From contig JH720299.1 in NCBI GenBank assembly GCA_000231825.2, forward strand, positions 1,391,375 to 1,455,374: DNA of 64,000 bases. The letters run 5' to 3'. The notes under the pieces are model-generated. The model was not told where the DNA came from. It ran no database searches and saw only the letters and a list, made by a program, of their open reading frames with translations. The translations under genes and the position numbers were made by a program. Shown in pieces: positions 13,561 through 27,101 of the stretch (within the stretch, counting starts at the first letter, position 1; each line of letters begins with the position of its first letter). Source of the stretch: Tetrahymena elliotti 4EA. Lineage: Eukaryota; Ciliophora; Oligohymenophorea; Hymenostomatida; Tetrahymenidae.

Positions 13561-14798
13561 AACCATTTAATAGAAATATAAAAATTATTCTATTTGATTT
13601 AAAGGTAAAACTTCCTTATAAAATACTACAATTAGTGATTAAAGAATAAAAAATTTTTATATAAAATATTTCACATAATTAGGTATAATTCCATTCATTA
13701 TTAAATTTAATAATTTTTATGAATAAAAAATTTTTGATAGAAAGAAATAAAAACTTTTAAAAATTGTAATTAATTTTTTCGGCAAAATTATTGTTTCGAT
13801 ATGAGAAATAAATGCTAATTGGTTGATGATTTTTCTATTAACAATAGTCAATCAAATTCATAAATAATTATGGTAAAAAAAAGATTGTTTTTGTTTATTT
13901 ACTATTTTTTTTTGAAACCAATAATTTGGAAAACTCACAAAATTTCAAAAGTATTTTTTAAAAATAAAACTAATAGATATGAATATTAGATTAAATAAGT
14001 GGAGCTTTCGATATATATCAATCCAAAAAAATAAATATTTTTAATAGTAGAATAGAAATATTAAATTATAGTCCATAAAATTTTAAACATTTAAAACAAT
14101 AAATATTTGATTTTCAACACTTTTTGTATGAATCTTAATTATTTAAATATGGTTGATTTTACCAAAGTGACTACTTCTTTTCGTTCAGTATAAATTAAAA
14201 TTAAATACACTTTTAAGATAGCTGTTAACTATTCATCATTCTTATGTTAGTAAATAAATATTATAAAGAGGAAAAATAGATATCTTTTTGGATTTTAGAT
14301 ATATTTTAAAAAGTGTAATATTTGACTAGAGTGATTTGTTACAAATAAACTATAGTAATTTAATCAACCAAATAAATAGCTAAAACTTCTACAAAAAATC
14401 AAAGATTGATCAAAATTAAAAATAATACTTTGATTGGCTTGGAGTTAATAACTCAAAAGTAAAGAAAAGATTTGTAATGAATTGATGTAATTAACACGAA
14501 AAAACAAACAAGGAAAAATAACAATTATTTTGTCTGACTTTTATTTTCATTAAAAAATAAGTCAATTAATTCAAAACAAATATTAATAATAAAATATTAA
14601 GGGAAGTATTGAAATAATATGCAGAAATGATAAATAATTTTTTTTGGTGGAAATTTATTATGAAATAATTTGGATTTGTAGGAATATAAATTTTCTTATG
14701 CTAGTTTTTTTATAAAAATAATATAGTCATATATATTTTTCATATACTTTTTATTAAATTTTGGCAAGATGATTATAATATAATAATCATTCTTTTGC
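13561..14798. other. A+T-rich intergenic DNA
   Basis: No supported gene. The right end is the 3' flank of the minus-strand hydrolase gene. Confidence 0.5.
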
Positions 14799-17042
14799 TC
14801 AGAGATTTAAACTGTTTTTAATTTTGTTATAAGCATTGAGCATTTCAGTAGTTCTGTTGGGTTTTCTGGCTTCAAAGAAACCATTTTCCTTTTACATAAG
14901 TTGAACGCTTTCTTCATAGACTTCTCTAGCATTACCCTTAAGACCGCTAGCCTTGATAATATTTGTAGCATCAGAAATACCTTGTTAGATCATTTCATTC
15001 ATTTATTTATTGTTGAAGAGCTATTGTATAATTTAGTTAAGTTAATTTATGAAAAACCAATTGCATTCTTTTAAATAGAGAATGATGTTGGATAGTAGAA
15101 AGAAAATGCTTACGAAAGGTAATTTGGGCATGTACAAAGCCTTAGAGGGCTTAATAACATAACGGAAATTGACATCAGGATATAAGTCAATAGCTTCCAA
15201 CAAGAGTTTGTATGTGGTGGAGTATGATTGGATGGATTACTATAGAATTAAAAGAATAAAATAAATGAAACAATTATTTAAAAATTGAATGAAAAAAGAT
15301 CATTATTTTTGTATTTCTTTTCTCTGATTTGCTTTTTTTGATTAATGAAAATGTTACTGATCTTTAGTAGACTTCAAAGGTTTTCTTCTTCTTGTCGGAA
15401 CTCCAGAAATCGAGGGAAGCGAATTAGACATAAATAAGATCCAAGGTGATGTCAGAATCATCGGTAGCAATTTCACGGCATCTGTGGATAGCAGCTTGAA
15501 TATCGATCAAAGTACCAGTCTATTCATTTAAAATTATTATTTATTTTTAGTTTATAAAAGAATTTTTAATTATTAAAAGCAGTAGTTGTTTGTATCGATT
15601 GGGTTTTATTTTTTTAGCTCATAAAGTCAAATAAATTATTAAATCAATCTCTATATCTGTCTATATATCAATCAATAAATCTATTCATCTATGGATGTAT
15701 CAAAATATACTAATTAATTAATTTACTCTTCAATGTTTTTAATTTGTTTTCAAAATCTATTAATTAATTCTTTCATTGTTTGTTTTATTGATAAATAGTT
15801 AGATAGATTCAATCAATCTTTAATCCATTCATCTATTGAACAATAAGAAGAAATAAAAACAAGCAAAAATATTGTATTTGTAATTGATTGCTAAATTGAT
15901 TTCTAATTTATTTGTATCCTTTGAAGTTTTAATTATCCATGTTTTGTTTTAATTTCTAATGCAAAAGGCAGCAGTTTATTTATTTGTTTGTTTTTTTTGG
16001 AGCTGAAATATATGAAATAGGCAAATAAATAAATAAAGGTTCCTTACAGTACCACCATCGACATAGATATGGTTATCAAGAGTGGAGTAAGGGAAGAAAG
16101 TGGGCATAGAACCAGAAGCTAAAGCGGCTTCAGCAAGGAAACTAGTGGGGTGGTCTTCCTAGTATCTGACCAATTCACCATTCTTCAAATCGCAAGTACC
16201 CATAGAAATCTTTCTCTTAGGTGTGTCGAAAATTTCTCTTTTAAGAAGCTTTAAAGCAGGAGAGCTATCGAAAATACCTCTTTCGTAAAGCAAACCTTGA
16301 ACAATACCACCAGGGTAATTTTTGTATACATCAGTTCTTTTAAGGCCTGACCACAAATTGACGAGCCATTGAGATTATTGCTTTTCTTGGCCCTTGGCGA
16401 ATTAAGATAATCCCAAAGTATTGATACTACCAATAGAAATACCTATTTTTTAAAAGTTAAGCTATCAAAGTAAGAATCAATGATGAAAAGGCTTAAATTG
16501 CAATTTTCAAGAGCAATAAGACATAATATAATTAATTTTTTCATTCATTGTATCAATTAAAGTATGAACATTGAGTTGAGTATTTGGACTGTAATTCCCA
16601 AAGCAATAGTCAGACCTTCTCACTCAATTTTTTTTATTTGTCATTTAAGTGATAATGGTGGTTGCTTAAATAATGATGATATAAAATGTTTATTTTTGCA
16701 GGACGGCAACATAAATGTTTATAGTAAAAATTTTTTTTAGTTTCATTTTTATGCAGGTGAGTGATACAGATCACTTTTGTTATTTGATAAAAAGCTAAAT
16801 TGCTTCATTAAACCTCTCAAAAAAAAAAACAAAGCAAAAAAATGTATTTAATTACCTGTTAAGACATCATATTAAACTTCTTCGGAGGGTAAGTTATCGA
16901 CTAAGGCCTTGAAAGCACCAGCTTCAAAGGAACCTAAGTCACCACCTGCTTATAATGCTAAGGCTCTGCACTTTGGACCAGCAAGAACTCCTTGAGTAAA
17001 AGCGGCTATTAAAAATACACTTAAGAAAAGTAATTTATTCAT
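14799..17042 (-). CDS. Secreted patatin-like phospholipase/acyl hydrolase, 363 aa
   Basis: Five exons, all closing in frame: 17042-16856, 16442-16048, 15519-15358, 15239-15114 and 15020-14799; stop TGA at 14801-14799. Introns are 413, 528, 118 and 93 bp, all GT..AG. Residues 1-21 are a clear signal peptide ending VLA. The patatin fold signatures are present in order: an oxyanion-type glycine loop AGGDLGSFEAGAFKAL (32-47), the nucleophile elbow GISIG with Ser65, and the catalytic Asp in VDGG (Asp191). Members of this family use a Ser-Asp dyad to cleave acyl chains from phospholipids or other lipids. The length suits a single-domain enzyme. With a signal peptide and no membrane anchor it is probably secreted or lysosomal; substrate unknown. 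The second intron is rich in TCTATCTA-like simple sequence. Confidence 0.92.
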
Positions 17043-19354
17043 GTTTTATTTATAGTATTAGGACTTCTTATTAATACTTCAAATTATTAATTATATGGAT
17101 CTTCAATTAATTATTGATTGTTTAAATATTTAATGCTTTCAGGTTATCATTAAAAATGTAAAAAAGACTAACAAAGATATATCTAATAATATATCTAAAT
17201 TGTATTATCAATTATAATTTGTCATTTAATTTCTAAGAAAAATAAATTATCTTTTCTCTAATAAACAACATGAGTACTTTCATTCTTTAAGTCAAATATT
17301 AGACAACAGCTTAACTTAAAAGCTAATTCGCTCATTCATTATATCTTATAATTCTTTTATTAAAAATCTATCTCCTTATTTGTGATATTTTAGTCATTTT
17401 GTACCTATAAAAGATTTAATAAAAGAAAAATGGTATGATAGAAATCCTCTTACTCATTTTAAATCAGCATATTATCATTTTTTATTCTAATTCATTTTCC
17501 CACCATATTTACATTTTTTTTATTATGTTCCCAAAATAAATTTACACACTTCCACTTTTCATCTCTTTATTATACAAAACAATATTAAAATAAACAAAGG
17601 CATTAAAATAAAAAGTTCAAATTCACCTGTATCTACTTAATCATATTATTTATAAGTATCGTTTCTTAGAATGTAATATATTAACTTACATCATAGCTAT
17701 TTAAATTCATAAACCATCACCACAACCTTCTTTATTTTATATTTATTTTATAGTAACAAAAATAATTTTAAAATAAATTAAATAAAATAAAAATCATATA
17801 TAGTTCTAAAATAATAAATTAATTTTTTTAGTGATTTAATCTTTTGTTTTTTTATTTTTTTTATAAACATTTATCACTATCAGATTTGATTAAAATCAAC
17901 ATATTAGCATTTTATTCTAATTCATTTTGCTACCTTATTAAATTTTTAATAATTATCTTCTCAAAATCAACATATACTAATATAGATATTTCTATCTATT
18001 TATATAGCATATAACATGAAAAGGAATAGAACCAAAACATTAAAAAATGTCAACTTTAAGTATTATTAGCTTAAATTCACCTTTATTTGTTTTGCCACAT
18101 TATCAATGAGCAAAAATTCCTCAATAAAACATAATAATAGTTTTATTTTTGATGAATAGATCTACTGAATTAACAACAAAAACGAACAAAAAAAAAAAAA
18201 GTCTTTCATAACTACTAATGATATGATAAATTCATTATTTTTATTAACTTAATCTAATTTGTTTTTTTAATTTTAAATTTATTTCCCATTTCTGATTTTG
18301 AATTCTTATCTGATTTTAATATGAAATATTTAAAAGTAACTTAGTAAAAAAATAGAATATTAAACATACGCTTATCAATAATAAATAGAGGAGGGATGCC
18401 GAATTTTGGTATTATTTTTTACAAGAATAGCTAAAATATAGTATTTTTGATCACTGGAGAAACAAAATTTTTCTTGTATTCTTTTAACTTAAATTATTTT
18501 AATTAAATTTTTAAATTGAAATTATTTACTAAATTGTACAAGTGATATAATGATTTTAAATTAATATATTTTAAAAATTTGTTTAAATTTAGATTTAAAA
18601 TATTTTCAAGCTCATAAAAAATAAACTTCCTTGAAATATCAAAAATTAGTTATTCTTCCCAAAATGAATGAGCTCAGCATATATAGAGATTTTACCTAAT
18701 TTTAGGTAAACTCCTTGCCAAGCTAGATCTGCTTTTTAGTTATTTTTAAAAGTAAAAATTATTTGCCTAAATTAATTTAAAATGATTCTACTCAATACAA
18801 AACTTTATTTGTTGATTAACCTGTTAACTGTCTTCTTTTAGTTTGAATAAAAATTTACTTCAGAATTTTCAATTTAGTTAATCATTTTATTATTACTAAA
18901 TTGTTAATGGGTTTGAAGATAAAAATTTTCCTTTAAAAGTTTTCACACGCAAACGAAATAACAACCATTGTTTACTCTGCTATACTCTCTTTTTCCTTCA
19001 TTATTACTCATTTATATTATTTTTATTAAAATTTTTTAAAAGAAGGCGATTGATTCTTTATTTAACTCGTTACAGTCAAAAAATTAAATCATAAAATTTT
19101 ATTTTATATCAAATTTTAATACTTGTCAATCATTATGTTTATAATTTTGAGTGCTATTTTGGAGGAGTTATCTTTATTAAATCACCTTATTTAGCTCTTG
19201 ATAAACAAAATATATTTTGAATAAATGAAAAGCAAATCAATTAATTAATCCCAAAAATAGAAAAAAAACTAAATTTTACTTTTTAAATCATCTTTGTTTC
19301 AACCAAAAATCGAAATTTTATTTGATTTAAAAAAATATTTGTTTTATAATATTA
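17043..19354. other. Intergenic region upstream of the patatin-like gene
   Basis: 2.3 kb of A+T-rich DNA that should include the promoter of the minus-strand hydrolase. No coding frame or recognised motif was found. Two related segments near 17450-17570 and 17900-18040 share AATCAGCATATTATCATTTT-like and CTAATTCATTTT sequence, an old short duplication. Confidence 0.45.
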
Positions 19355-20246
19355 TCAAAATAATAAAGCCATCAAACGAATTAAAGACATAATTAAGATA
19401 ACTGAATTTGATGAAGTTAATGAAGTTGTTGTTCTTTCTTAACAAGTTCCATCACTTCCAAGGGTAGGAGTACTTGGAGTACAAAATGCACAATCTTCAG
19501 ATGTCAAGCTTTACTACCTCTAGTAATTTTGTTACGTGAAGAGCTAGTAGCAATACAAACACTACCAGCACCATTTGCAAACTTTTTAGTTACAATACAG
19601 GCACCACATATTGCATCTGTTAATCCAGATTAAGCACTACAATTTTATGAAACACAACCAATAGCTTCAAGATTAGCATATTGGTTGGTATTGCTACATT
19701 TTTAACATTATGTATTATTAAATTCTGTTTAATTAGTACAATCAATATCGGTACAACCAGTGCTATCAGATTTAGTATATTAGTTGGTATTGTTGTATTT
19801 TTAACATTGAGTATTATTAAATCCTGCTTAAGTAGTACAATCAATGTCGGTACAGCGGTGCTATCAGATTTAGCGCATTTCTTGGCATTACTACATTTAG
19901 CACATTAGGCAATGTTAAATCCTGTTTAAGTAGCACATTCAATGTCCATACAGCCAGTGAGTGCTATCAGATTTAGCATATATTTTGGTATTACTGCATT
20001 TTTAACATTGGGTATTATTAAATACTGTTTAGTACAATCATTGTCGGTACAATCAGTGCTATCAGATTATGCATATTTGTTGGTATTACTACATTTAGCA
20101 CATTAGACATTAGGCAGTGTTAAATCCTGTTTAAGTAGTACAATCAATGTCGGTACAGCCAGTATTATCAGATTTAGCATGTATGTCAATGGTACTACAT
20201 TTTTAGCATTGGGTATTATCAATTTTATTTCAACAACACAATACAA
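19355..20246 (-). pseudogene. Cysteine-rich surface (immobilization-type) antigen relic
   Basis: Read on the minus strand with the ciliate code, this region encodes repeats of about 34 residues built on QCQKCSNTN, YAKSDST and GCTDIDCTTQ. Repeat copies fall at about 20163, 20057, 19963, 19858, 19761 and a degenerate one near 19655, spaced 94-106 bp. CxxC-rich repeats followed by a hydrophobic C-terminus are typical of ciliate GPI-anchored surface antigens. Here the last frame ends with a Thr/Ser linker and a short hydrophobic tail before TGA (19357-19355), which fits a GPI signal. The frame is broken at several points: a small tandem insertion near 20118, an extra CACT near 19960, a one-base loss near 19856, and a TGA near 19510 followed by a frame change. 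No signal peptide or start exists on the upstream side. It is a 5'-truncated, non-functional copy. Confidence 0.7.
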
Positions 20247-20848
20247 TCAAAAATTATTGGTGTAAAATGACAATGATTGAATTTTTTTTTGCTTGAATAT
20301 TTTACACAAAACAATGAAAAATGAATGGGATAAAATAAAATAAAAATATGATGGTTAAATTTTTTTTACTTGAATATTTTTATTTTTTCACTTTCTTAAA
20401 AATTTAAAATAAAAATATAAATTACCCCTTTATTTTAGATCATAAAATTGAAAGGAAGATAAATTAAAAAAAAATATATTTTGGTAAAAGTAATTTTCAA
20501 AAAAATTCTAATCTAAAGAATTGTTCTTTATTTTAGGAATTTTTAATTTATGGAGAAGATTTTCAAAAATAATTATCCTAAATGTGCTCCTTAAATTAGA
20601 AAACTTATTAATTTAGTTTTCATTTTTGCTGCTAAAAAAATAAAAAAAAGAAACAATATTTTTGAAATTGATGTGAAAATTTTAATTGTGATCTTTATAT
20701 TTTAAAAATATTAAAAATGATATTTCGAATAAATTTGATTAAATGTGAACTTTTAATCACAAAACACACATGAAATTGTAAATAAAACAATTTATTTATT
20801 AGATTTATTGAATGTAAATATATTAGATTTATTAATTTTGTTTATTTT
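20247..20848. other. A+T-rich intergenic DNA
   Basis: Between the antigen relic and the 3' end of the mannosidase gene. It contains long T and A runs and no coding frame. If the relic was once longer, its missing 5' end would have lain here, but nothing recognisable remains. Confidence 0.5.
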
Positions 20849-23800
20849 TCATTATTATTGCTTAGAGGTAGCAGGATTATAACTAACAATAAAGGCTCTG
20901 AGTTCCAAAGGCTTTACATATAATTTGTTGTCTTTTAAAAAATATTAAAAAATGATTTTATTTTTAATTGGAATTTATGACTAAAAAATTTTATTTACAT
21001 TTTTCTGCTTAAGCAAGAAGTCTATTAATTCTGCTTGATTCAGAGAATTTAAGGTTTTATTGGGTGTTTTCTATTTACCATTTGTATTTCTTGTTTTCCC
21101 ATTCTTACTTGTTTTGGTTAGCAGTTAGAGTAACTTCTTCAATAACTTGGACTCCTTCAGGAAGAGTGTAGCTTGTAGCATCAACTTCATTCAAGTTGTT
21201 TAATCTCAAAAGATATTGATCGCCAAGAGGTCTGTAGTAAACCTTTAAGAAAAGATCACTGTTAGTTTTAAGAGGATTGAATCTGTTGGGGATTCTAACA
21301 TTGCTGAAATTAGTAGTTTCTGAAAGAGATTAGAAGATAATAGGATATGTATCAACATGATTCTAAATTTTTCTTGATAAAGTCTAATCACCTTCTTCAA
21401 AGACAAGGTAGTGTCTAACTCTTTAAGTTAAACCGATGTTGTCATTGTAAGGCTCAGTTTCATTCAAAGGTTCACCAACACCTCTAGCATCATCCATAAG
21501 TAATCTTATTTTAATTTTTATTTATTTGTTTCTTATTTTTTCAAAAAATTTGTTACCTTCTGTGAATCATAATTTCAAGTTGACCTTCTTGTAAAGAAGT
21601 ACCACCTTAAGAACGATCATTAACTAAAGAAATTCTAGCGTTTGAGTTGATATCTTAAATGGTGATCATACCATTGATAGGATAGTAGTTACCTGATGAG
21701 GGTTCGTTGACCTAAATGAAGAGAATTTAATTGAATTATTAGATACATTATTTTAATTTTAATTACTGAAAGATTCCAGGTAGGTCTGTAGTTTAATATT
21801 CTCTTTTGGAGTTCAAGACCATTAGAGTCAGTGTAGAAAGTTTGGTTATTGATAATAGGAGTGTTAACAAGGAGAACGATTTCCTTACCAATCTTGTCAT
21901 CAATAGGGATACTTCCAACGAATGTTTCAAGTTCAACAACGTGTTTGTAATAATCATTAGCATAGACTCTGAGTTGAGAATTAGTGTGAGTACCTTAGAT
22001 AAGAACTATAGTGACAAGTTAACCATTAAAGATGAACTATTTTTAATTTATTAAAATGGAAAATTTATTTTATTTTAAATTAAATTTACTTGGTTCTTAG
22101 TTTCAGAATAAGACTTAGGAGTATCGATGTATTCAGTAGCAGGTCTGAAAATATAAGCACCTGATTTTTGGCCTTGGCCTTAGTAAGAAGGATAGTAGTG
22201 GTAAAGTACTTCAAAATCATTGATACTGCAAGTTTCATTTTCCTTATCACTTTCAACACCAGAGGAGCATGATTTTAATTTGAAGATGGTGTTAAATCTG
22301 TTGACAGTCAAAGAGACTTTGCTGGAAACTTTGACTTTTTATGATTTCTTTTAGAAGCTAACATGTCTACCAATAATATTTTTGACTGGGTTCTTACCTC
22401 CAGGAACAAGCTTGTAGTAATTGTAGGAATATCCATCAAAGTTATCTTCGAAATATAAATCGCAATCAGTTCTATCGTAATTGTCAAGACAGAAGACTTC
22501 ACCTGTATTTTGAATTAAAAAAATTATTTAAATTTGAATTGATGTTTTTAATTTTACCATAAATGCTATTGTTGTTAGAGTCGACAACGGAGAAGGAAAC
22601 ATTAGGAACTTTAAGTTTAACAACAATAGATCTAGTAACAGTGGGGTTGTAGACATTCAATAAAATAGGTTTACCAGAAATTAAACCTTCATAAGTAATT
22701 GTACAATTGTTTGCAGTAGTATTCCATCTGCATTGATAGTATTCTACACTTTCATTGATTTCTTAAGCAGCATATTCTTAAAGAACAGGGTGAAGAACTT
22801 CGTTAATTCTGTCAGTAGAGTTTTACAATCTGTAAACATAGTCGTAAGCAACATGTTGCTTTTCAGTACCAGCGACAGCATCGTGATGTTGTAAAATACC
22901 CATATTCTATTTTCAAAAATATTTTTAATATTATTATTTTGTAGATTTAATGAAAATTTACTTATTCAAAACCATCAAGATTGCTAAGGAAGAGTTCGTA
23001 GTTGTCTTAAAGGAATTAGCTTGAAGAAGTCATCTTTGCAACAGAGAAAATGTTTCTTAAATGTTAGAGATATCTACCAGTGTCTCTAACGTTACCCTTG
23101 ATAGCAACTCTGGAAGCAAAGTAACCAGTCCAGTAACCGTGAATTTGATCAGCATAAGGGAAGAAATCGTCGTACTTGGTGGGCCAAGTAATGTTTTGTT
23201 TGTTAACTTCAGCCAAGTAAATGGAAGGAGTTGAGTATAAAATTTCAACATTGAAGAAATCTTAACGAGCATTAATATAGTTAATCAACTTATCCATATT
23301 CTTGTACCACATAAGAGCATTAGCGTAGTTGAAATCTTCACCCATAGTATGAAGTAAGTGATTTGATCTGAAGTGAGCAGACATGTTACGGAAATATTCA
23401 ACGAATTCAGCAGATTTCCATTCAATATTGTATCCTTCTAATCTTGGATTATCCATAATAGGGTCATCATTAGACAAAATATCGAAGTTGAAATCTATTT
23501 ATTAAATAAATTTAATGTTTAAATTCTAATTCATCAATTTAAAAATAAATATCTATCAAATCACTTTATTGATTTCTTTAAATTTAAAATTATTATTTTA
23601 TTAGCGTTATTTAGTAAATATTTTATTCTAATTTAAACAATCAAGTAAATTTTAGAAAGTAGTTTATTTTTATTGAATATTTAAATATTCTTCATCAAAA
23701 TTTGTTTACTTATATTTATAAAATTATACTTAATTTGATGTTGATTTAACTAGTACACTCTAAGATTATTTTATACCATAATTAAATATTTTTTATAAAA

Positions 23801-25409
23801 ATTCATAAATAATTGTAATATCTATTCTAAGTTTTAATATTTTTCAATTTTTATTTGTGATTTTAGGATTTTTGAAATAAATTTAAAATTTACGGTCAGG
23901 AGGATTGTAGTGATTGTAGTTAACGGCAGTAAAAATGTAGTTATCTTCACCACTAGCTTAGTAAGGACTCCAAATCATTTCCATAGTTGATTCACTCAAT
24001 CTAACATCCTTATCTTGATAGTCAATTCTAGAAAACCACCAAGCATTGAAACCCATTTGACTAAAGAGAGCTGCATTAGTAGCTTAATGTCCAAAAGGAT
24101 CAATGTGCCATCCAATAGTAGGAATACCCTTTTCACCAAATTATTCCTTAAGCCATAAATGACCTACAGTCATTTAATCTACTAAATCTTCATAGTAGGG
24201 AGTAGCTTCATCACTCATACACCAACCACCATTGATGAGTTCAATTTAACCATTTTGAACTAATCTTTTGTATTATTCTTATCTTTCAACTGGAGAGTCA
24301 ATCCACCATCTGTAAAGGAAAGCAGTTTCTACTTGAATATATTTTCTGGTAGAGTTCTTGAGTAATTCATCCAAAACAGTGTCAATAGTGTATTAAACAC
24401 CTAAAAATCATTTTAAAAATATATTATTTTTATATACTATAATTATTTATTTATTATAATCCTCTCTCTCTATTTTTTATATCTTCTTCCAAACATATAT
24501 TATTGATGAGGAAATTTTATGTGTTTTTAATTTTGAGGGTGACTAAAGAAAATTCCAGGTATTTAAAAGGTTCGAGTTTGTATTTGAGCCTGAATAATGT
24601 GAATGGTGCTTAAATATTGGGTTACTCATTATGAACTTTAATAAAAATAGTATTAGAATTTAGAGGAAAGTAAAATTTGATTATAAAATTAATCAAAAAA
24701 CATTTTAAAAAATGATAGATGTCTTAATTTGTTATTTTAATTAAGAAATAAGATGAATTTGCTTTAAGAAGTAATGCAAGCTAAAAAATGCTTGATTTAT
24801 AATTAAAGCATATAAGAGCTGTGTATCTTTTTTATGATATTGAATATGTTTAATGGATCAAGATTCTCTTATGAAATTCTTTTATAATAATTTATTTATA
24901 TTTAAATAGCTATTCAACTAGATAGATCTTAGTTATTTAATTAGTTCTTTTGTCAATCAATCAGCAACTCATTCAATTTATTGATTTATGAATGTATTTG
25001 GGTATGTAAGTTAGAACATAAGATATTTCATTGGTTAAAATGGAAGCAAAAAAACTTCAATTTTTTATTTCTAATTAATTTAATCTTTAAATGCATAATT
25101 ATTGTTTAGATTAAATAGTTTATTTTGTTTTTTATTCACTTTTTTACCTGCCCATTGAACGGTAGTATTAGCACCATAGAAATATTGATCGACAGTTTTA
25201 AGCCAGCCAACATCATCATGAGAATGAGGAATTAAGTGGATGTAGAGCTTTTTAGTTTCAGATCCAGGACGAGGACCATGAGCCTTATGCTTGGAAAGGA
25301 TGTCGTCATCATAGAAACGCTTAGGTCTTTCTGGATTAGCATGAACAAAACTGGTTGCAAGAAGAACTACTCCCAATAACACAGCTAAGAAGAATTATTT
25401 TTAAGACAT
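20849..25409 (-). CDS. Lysosomal alpha-mannosidase (GH38), 1025 aa
   Basis: Nine exons: 25409-25148, 24400-23894, 23494-22962, 22906-22558, 22502-22090, 22036-21767, 21711-21557, 21504-20999 and 20931-20849; stop TGA 20851-20849. All phases agree. The two 5' introns are 747 and 399 bp; the other six are 52-67 bp. Residues 1-24 form a signal peptide. GH38 hallmarks: PHSHDDVGW (61-69, supplying the zinc-binding His and Asp), WHIDPFGH (185-192, with nucleophile Asp188 that also binds zinc) and [11 protein letters not shown] (439-449, another zinc ligand). The C-terminal half shows the family's FTDSNG.E.QKRI and NYRPTW segments. In known relatives the enzyme removes terminal alpha-mannose from N-glycans in lysosomes. 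The length matches the usual about 1,000 residues, and no key residue is missing. Confidence 0.97.
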
Positions 25410-27101
25410 TTAATTATTCTTTAATCAAAATTTTGTTTAAATATTAATTTACTTTAATTAAATACAAAAATTTTTATGTCTAATCAATACATGAATCTAC
25501 AAAAACTGCCATATGAAAAAAGAATGAAGAAAATCAATATTGAGTAAATAAAAGCATTTACCATTCTTAATATAGTTCAATTAACACATTCATTTATACT
25601 CATATTTTAACAAATAGGGGATTCTCCGTCAAAATCGTCTAATTATTAGCTCTCTTTACATGATATTAAAAAAATAAATTAGTTTCTAAAAATAATATCC
25701 AAAATTTACTCCCCCATTAGGAAATATTTAGAAAAGAATTTCTTCTATTTAGGAATACTTATTTTATGGTGGATCCCAAAATTAACTTAGAGATATTATA
25801 TCTGACTAATTCCATGAAGTTATTGGTGATCTTAGATTTTTAAGTCTTTACTGATTAAAATACTTGAATTAAATAGCAAAAATAATAATAAATAGGAAAA
25901 ATATTAAAAATAAATACTATATTTTGAATTAATTACACGAAATTCTATCATTTAATAAAGGAATTGATGTTTATGGGAAAGTAAGCTGTTATGTTTCCAT
26001 TTAACGTAGTCAATAATGAAAGTAAAGGTTAATTTCGTATTATTTTTGTTAATTTAATATTACTCGTAAATAATTGATGTATTCCAAAAATAATTTGCTT
26101 AACCTAAATAAAGTAAATTAGAAACAATTTCAGAAAAGGCTTACAACCTTATCATAAAGTATGAGGGATAATATTATTCATACTATATTTACATATTTCA
26201 AATATTCTCAAAAAGCACTATTCATTCAAGGAAAATGCTGGAAAATAATTTTATGGGAAATTTTAGGAATTTAATAAATATGCTAAGTGAGATAAATAGG
26301 CTGTTACATATACACTTAATTATTGTAAAGAAAAGTAACTAATTATAAAACTACTCTTACCTGCCAGGTGAGAAAAATCTTTATTTTTGAATCATACTTC
26401 ATAAGGTATGCTTTACTTTTTATTTTTCACTTCTAGAAATCTTACTTATTCATTAAATGGTATTCCAATAAATCTAAAAATATAATAAAAACAGTATAAT
26501 TTAAAATGTTTTTTTAATATTCATTAAATTAAGTTTACAAATTATTTTATATCTTATGAAGACAATATATAAACTGGTTGATTTTATTTAAATTGATGTT
26601 TCTTTCTAAGCCTATAATATTATCAAATTATTTTCTCTTCAGTGTAATCTTTTATTTTAAGCTTTTAATTTTAATTTAATGTTTCTTTAATTTAGAAAAA
26701 AATGTAAAAATAGATGCGAAAATTAATTGAATGAACTGCTGATTGATAGAATTTGAAATATTACGGTGATTAAATAGGTTTTAAGTATTCATAAATAGGG
26801 GAAAAGAATAAATATTAATGCTTTATTTGTTTTTACATTATTTAAAAAAGAATATTTTAGCTTTTTATCTAGCATATAAAATATCCACCTGTTTTTGGTA
26901 ATAGATCCCTTTTATTTTAAGAAGATCTAATTTAGGTGATCATTTTTAAAAGATTTCTTTCAAAAGAATTAATCAAAATTAAATGAAAAAATAGAAATTG
27001 ATAGAGGATGATAAAATTTTTTTTTGATTGATTTGTTGATTGTAAAGCTAGCTAATTAATATAAATCACAAAAAGTTAAATATTTATGCAAAATAAAAAT
27101 T
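25410..27101. other. Intergenic region, mannosidase 5' flank
   Basis: 1.7 kb between two minus-strand genes. It should contain the mannosidase promoter and the terminator of the CwfJ-type gene. It is A+T-rich with no supported frame. Some patches (25600-25850, 26050-26260) are less biased but do not translate to anything recognisable. Confidence 0.45.

Noticed and set aside
19681..19908. Plus-strand open frame through the antigen relic
   Set aside because: It is the antisense shadow of the cysteine-repeat region. Its translation is a hydrophobic by-product of the repeated codons on the minus strand.
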